Assembly: GCA_035196065.1 (NCBI GenBank)
Contig: CP136575.1
Location: 1,331,001 to 1,395,000, forward strand
Direction: 5' to 3'
Source: Sphingobium sp.
GTDB lineage: Bacteria; Pseudomonadota; Alphaproteobacteria; Sphingomonadales; Sphingomonadaceae
DNA length: 64,000 nucleotides
Program-made: the position numbers and the translations under genes
In this document: piece by piece, positions 60,987 to 64,000 of the stretch
Numbering within the stretch: position 1 is the first letter of the stretch
Layout of the letters: every line of letters begins with the position of its first letter
Notes under the pieces: model-generated
Database searches by the model: none
What the model saw: only the letters and a program-made list of their open reading frames with translations
What the model was told of the DNA's origin: nothing

Positions 60987-61621
60987 GCTACGCGGTCAAG
61001 GAAATCTTCCTGACATTGCAGGGCGAAGGCGTGCATGCCGGGCGGCGCGCTGTCTTCTTGCGCTTTGCCGGATGCAATTTGTGGAGCGGCCGTGAAGAGG
61101 ATCGGAGCAGCGCAATCTGCCAGTTCTGCGATACCGACTTTGTCGGCATGGATGGTGAAAATGGCGGTCGTTACGAGGCGACCGCGCTCGCCGCGCTGGT
61201 TGCCGGCTTATGGGGGGAAGGGACCGCGCACCGCTATATCGTGCTGACTGGCGGTGAGCCCATGTTGCAGGTCGATGATGCGATCATCGATGCGTTGCAC
61301 GCACAGGGTTTCACGATCGCGATTGAGAGCAACGGCACCTTGCCTGTCCATCCCGGAATTGACTGGGTGTGCGTCAGCCCCAAGGCAGGCAGTGATGTCG
61401 TGCAGCATCGCGGGAGTGAGTTGAAGCTGGTCTGGCCGCAGCCGGGCAGCGACACTGCCGCGATGGAGCAATGGGCATTCGACCATTTCCTGATCCAGCC
61501 GCTGGACAGCCATGATGCAGCGCGCAATGCCGGTAACCGGCAGGCCGCGATCGACTTTGTCCAAGCCAATCCCAAATGGCGGCTTTCGCTTCAAAATCAC
61601 AAGGCTTTGGGGCTGCCCTGA
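60983..61621 (+). CDS. queE: 7-carboxy-7-deazaguanine synthase
   Basis: 212 residues of a small radical SAM enzyme that makes CDG from 6-carboxytetrahydropterin. Cluster cysteines are C31, C46 and C49, the QueE-specific Cx14CxxC spacing. [14 protein letters not shown] is the SAM-binding motif. It feeds the QueC step encoded by the previous gene; together they make the queuosine precursor preQ0. Confidence 0.96.
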   Translation: MSYAVKEIFLTLQGEGVHAGRRAVFLRFAGCNLWSGREEDRSSAICQFCDTDFVGMDGENGGRYEATALAALVAGLWGEGTAHRYIVLTGGEPMLQVDDAIIDALHAQGFTIAIESNGTLPVHPGIDWVCVSPKAGSDVVQHRGSELKLVWPQPGSDTAAMEQWAFDHFLIQPLDSHDAARNAGNRQAAIDFVQANPKWRLSLQNHKALGLP

Positions 61622-61700
61622 ACGGCTTCGTAAACCCCTTTGACTCGCTGCAACGATGGTGACAATATCATCGATGGAGAGAATGAAGGGGAGAGAGATT

Positions 61701-62051
61701 ATGGCGTCAAAGGCGCAACCGATGATCCGTCGGGCCGAGCTGAAGGGCTATGGCAAGCGGATGAGCACCCACATTGCCTATGCGCTGGTGATGTACACAC
61801 TCGCACTGATCTTTGAAGTGTCGCCGATGATCAAGGGATCGGGAATGGCGATCTGGCCTTATTTCCTGCTCGTATTCCTTGTTGGGTTGGTGATTCTTCC
61901 CTGCCGCAATTTTGAAAAGCGCTGGCAAATGCTGGAAGTCAGCGGTGAAGATGATTTGTCTGCCCAGTATAAGCGTGAGGTAAGGGGTCTTTGGCTGTGC
62001 GCCATCGGTGCTCCGACCGCGCTAATGGCGATCATCTGGATCATCCCCTGA
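61701..62051 (+). CDS. Hypothetical two-to-three-helix membrane protein
   Basis: 116 residues from ATG 61701 (GGGAGAGA upstream). Hydrophobic segments at about 25-43 (IAYALVMYTLALIFEVSP), 50-68 (IWPYFLLVFLVGLVILP) and 98-114 (LWLCAIGAPTALMAIIWI). The basic N-terminus (MIRRAELKGYGKRM) should face the cytoplasm. No family recognised. Confidence 0.6.
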   Translation: MASKAQPMIRRAELKGYGKRMSTHIAYALVMYTLALIFEVSPMIKGSGMAIWPYFLLVFLVGLVILPCRNFEKRWQMLEVSGEDDLSAQYKREVRGLWLCAIGAPTALMAIIWIIP

Positions 62052-62065
62052 TTGACCCGTCTTCG

Positions 62066-62084
62066 CCCCCGTCCTAAGCGGGGG
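62066..62084 (+). promoter_or_regulatory. Hairpin overlapping the pmbA translation start
   Basis: CCCCCG (62066-62071) pairs with CGGGGG (62079-62084); the 3' arm ends two bases before the ATG at 62086 and covers the only G-rich stretch that could act as a ribosome-binding site. Confidence 0.45.
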
Positions 62085-62085
62085 T

Positions 62086-63432
62086 ATGCTATCCCCAAAT
62101 GAAGCGCTCGATCGCGCAGTAAAACTCGTCGAACAGGCTCAAAAGGCCGGTGCCGACGCCGCAGATGCCGTTTATAGCTGCGATGCCTCCACCGAGGTGC
62201 AGGTGCGCCTTGGTGCGCTGGAAGATGTGGTGCGGTCCGAGGGCGAAGAGATTGGCCTGCGCGTTTTCCTGGGGCAGCGCTCCGCCACTATCTCCTCGTC
62301 GAGCATGAACCCGGACGTGTTGAAAAGCCTTGTCGAGCGCGCGCTGGATATGGCGCGTGAGGCACCCGAAGACCAATATGCAGGGCTTGCACCGCAAGAC
62401 ATGCTTCTGAAAGGCGCGGTTCCGGACGTTGATAGCGACGACGGGCTCGATCCCGATCCGCAATCATTGCGTGAAGTGGCGCTTGCCTGTGAAGATGCAG
62501 CGCGCGCCGTTGCAGGCGTTACCAATAGCGAAGGCGCGGGCGCAAGCGCCGGGCGATCCATCTTCGCCCTGGCCACCAGCCATGGCTTTGCAGGTGTCAG
62601 CCATGCGTCGGGCTATGGCATTTCGGCAAGCGTGCTTGCTGGCGAAGGCGATGCCAAGGAACGCGATTATGACTGGCGTTCGGCCCGCCACCGTGCCGAT
62701 CTCGCTTCGGCCGAATCCGTTGGCCGCCGTGCTGGCGAACGGGCCGTGCGACGCATCAACCCAGGTGCGATCAAAAGCGGAGCGTTGCCTGTAGTGTTTG
62801 ATCCGCGCGTTGGCGGGTCGCTTGTCGGCCATTTGATGGGCGCGATCAGCGGCGCGTCGATCGCGCGCAAGACCAGCTTCCTGCTTGAATCCGAAGGCGC
62901 GCAGCTTTTTGATAGCGGGCTGAGCGTCGTCGACGATCCGCTCCGCCTGCGCGGGCTCGGCAGCCGCGGCTTTGATGGCGAGGGCCTGCCCACGGCACGC
63001 CGCGCGATCATCGACAAGGGCGTACTTACCGGATGGCTGATGGAAAGCGCTGCCGCCCGCCAATTGGGCCGTAAACCCACCGGTCATGCCAGCCGTGGCG
63101 GCAGCGGTGCACCCGGCACCACATCCTCCAACCTGCATCTCGAGGGCGGCACGTTGAGCGTGGCAGAGTTGATCGCCGATATCGATTATGGCGTCTATGT
63201 CCATGAATTGTCGGGGCAGGGTGTGAACTCTGTAACCGGCGATTACAGCCGTGGCGCCGCCGGTTTCCTGATCGAAAAAGGCGAAATCACCGGCGCAGTC
63301 AGCGAGTTCACCATTGCATCGAATCTGAAGGACATGTTCCGCGCGCTGGTGGCCGCCAACGACATTGAATTCATCCGCTCGATCAATGTGCCAACGCTCC
63401 GCGTTGACGGTATGATGGTGGCGAGTGCCTGA
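62086..63432 (+). CDS. pmbA: TldE/PmbA family metalloprotease subunit
   Basis: 448 residues. TldE/PmbA pairs with TldD to process peptides such as microcin B17 and CcdA antitoxin in E. coli. MLSPNEALDRAVKLVEQAQK and DASTEVQVRLGALEDVVRSE at the start, and the C-terminal TSSNLHLEGGTLS with GVYVHELSGQGVNSVTGDYS and RGAAGFLIEKGEITGAVSEF, are the family blocks. TldE is the non-zinc partner. tldD is not in the window. The stop overlaps the next gene. Confidence 0.93.
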   Translation: MLSPNEALDRAVKLVEQAQKAGADAADAVYSCDASTEVQVRLGALEDVVRSEGEEIGLRVFLGQRSATISSSSMNPDVLKSLVERALDMAREAPEDQYAGLAPQDMLLKGAVPDVDSDDGLDPDPQSLREVALACEDAARAVAGVTNSEGAGASAGRSIFALATSHGFAGVSHASGYGISASVLAGEGDAKERDYDWRSARHRADLASAESVGRRAGERAVRRINPGAIKSGALPVVFDPRVGGSLVGHLMGAISGASIARKTSFLLESEGAQLFDSGLSVVDDPLRLRGLGSRGFDGEGLPTARRAIIDKGVLTGWLMESAAARQLGRKPTGHASRGGSGAPGTTSSNLHLEGGTLSVAELIADIDYGVYVHELSGQGVNSVTGDYSRGAAGFLIEKGEITGAVSEFTIASNLKDMFRALVAANDIEFIRSINVPTLRVDGMMVASA

Positions 63433-64000
63433 TCGCGATGCCGCGATAAGGATAGTTTGCGAGGCCGGGGAGCTTGCACTCGCCCATTGGCGCGAAGGTG
63501 CATCGCCTGTCGTTGATGTGTGGGAAAAAAGCCGCGACAATCCGGTCAGTGCGATCGACCTTGCCGTCGATGTCTTGCTCAAGGAACGTCTGGGCGCACT
63601 CGCGCCAAATATCGGCTGGCTTTCCGAAGAAACTGCCGACCATCCAGACCGGCTTTCCATGTCGCGCCAATGGCTGGTCGATCCGATTGACGGTACGCGC
63701 GATTATATTCGCGGGCGCAAGGGCTGGTGCGTATCAGTGGCGCTGGTCGAAGGTGCTGAAGTCGTCTTCGCCGTGATCCATGCTCCGGCGACGGGCCAGC
63801 TTTGGGTGGCGCATCAGGGGCAGGGTGCGACCTGTAATGGCCGACTGCTCAGTGCCAGCCAGCGGACTGACCTTGCGCGCGCGCGGGTGCCCACTGACGC
63901 ACTACCCAAGGCGGACCGTGACCTCGAAATGGTCCACAAACCCAACAGCATCGCAATGCGGATGGCGATGGTGGCGTGCGACCGGGCCGATCTGGTCGCG
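63425..64000 (+). CDS. cysQ: 3'(2'),5'-bisphosphate nucleotidase (partial, runs off the window)
   Basis: A frame opened by GTG at 63425, overlapping the pmbA stop by eight bases, and open to the last base (192 codons). WLVDPIDGTRDYIRGRKGWC carries the DPxDGT metal motif of the inositol-monophosphatase superfamily, with SEETADHPDR as the upstream acidic ligand. CysQ breaks down PAP, a by-product of sulfate activation, and fits the sulfate assimilation cluster at 24445-28421. The 3' end is outside the window. Other IMPase-type substrates cannot be excluded. Confidence 0.85.
   Translation, partial: MPDRDAAIRIVCEAGELALAHWREGASPVVDVWEKSRDNPVSAIDLAVDVLLKERLGALAPNIGWLSEETADHPDRLSMSRQWLVDPIDGTRDYIRGRKGWCVSVALVEGAEVVFAVIHAPATGQLWVAHQGQGATCNGRLLSASQRTDLARARVPTDALPKADRDLEMVHKPNSIAMRMAMVACDRADLVA

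Noticed and set aside
1-64000. CRISPR arrays, phage genes, insertion sequences, toxin-antitoxin or defence systems
   Set aside because: No regularly spaced direct repeats, no transposase, integrase, restriction, Cas or phage structural motifs were found in any frame.

Overview
The window is a 64 kb piece of ordinary, gene-dense bacterial chromosome, GC-rich by eye. It most likely comes from an alphaproteobacterium of the order Sphingomonadales (Sphingopyxis/Sphingorhabdus-like). The reasons are the S10-spc-alpha ribosomal order, a TrcR/DUF1013 cell-cycle regulator, a DUF1192 protein, the cobA-DUF2849-sulfite reductase-DUF934-cysH cluster, large TonB-dependent receptors with an MRKL...PAYAQN leader, and an RG-rich N-terminal extension on S5. 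The genus is an inference, not something the sequence proves.

Layout. 1-9541: end of the S10 operon (rplD end, rplW to rpsQ) and the spc operon (rplN to secY). 9587-12462: adk, then three inserted genes (a secreted SRPBCC protein, a RimB-like retropepsin protease and rimK) before the alpha operon (rpsM, rpsK, rpoA, rplQ; 12642-15144), which ends in a strong terminator. 15207-24401: membrane proteins, a membrane-anchored winged-helix regulator, a secreted prolyl oligopeptidase, a TPR-like periplasmic protein, a methyltransferase, a lipid kinase and two tandem paralogous secreted proteins. 24445-28421: sulfate assimilation and siroheme cluster on the minus strand. 28532-32363: clpA, DUF1192 and a quinone oxidoreductase. 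32413-38221: two tandem TonB-dependent receptors, the first broken by an in-frame amber codon. 38482-51543: trcR, MBL hydrolase, fadD-like ligase, PafA-like phosphatase, OYE-family flavin oxidoreductase, lipB, truncated hemoglobin, ychF, SDR, pth, rplY. 51633-64000: TraB/GumN protein, glyQS, cytochrome b561-like protein, ppdK, a DUF1214/DUF1254 pair, tRNA-Arg, queC-queE, pmbA and the start of cysQ.

Genes that work together: the ribosomal operons with RimK (S6 glutamylation) and SecY; adjacent cobA (siroheme precursor) and sulfite reductase (siroheme enzyme) with cysH, and cysQ at the far end to remove PAP; pth, ychF and rplY as translation-quality genes; queC-queE for the queuosine precursor.

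The coding strand is almost completely filled and no stretch above 300 bases lacks a gene. I saw no phage, insertion sequence, transposase, CRISPR array, toxin-antitoxin or defence gene, and no convincing new multi-gene system. The most notable signals are structural: a family of short GC-rich palindromes, two of which lie inside essential or metabolic reading frames (glyS, cysH); the amber-interrupted TonB receptor; the shared promoter, leader and terminator of the two receptor genes; and the rimK module between the spc and alpha operons.
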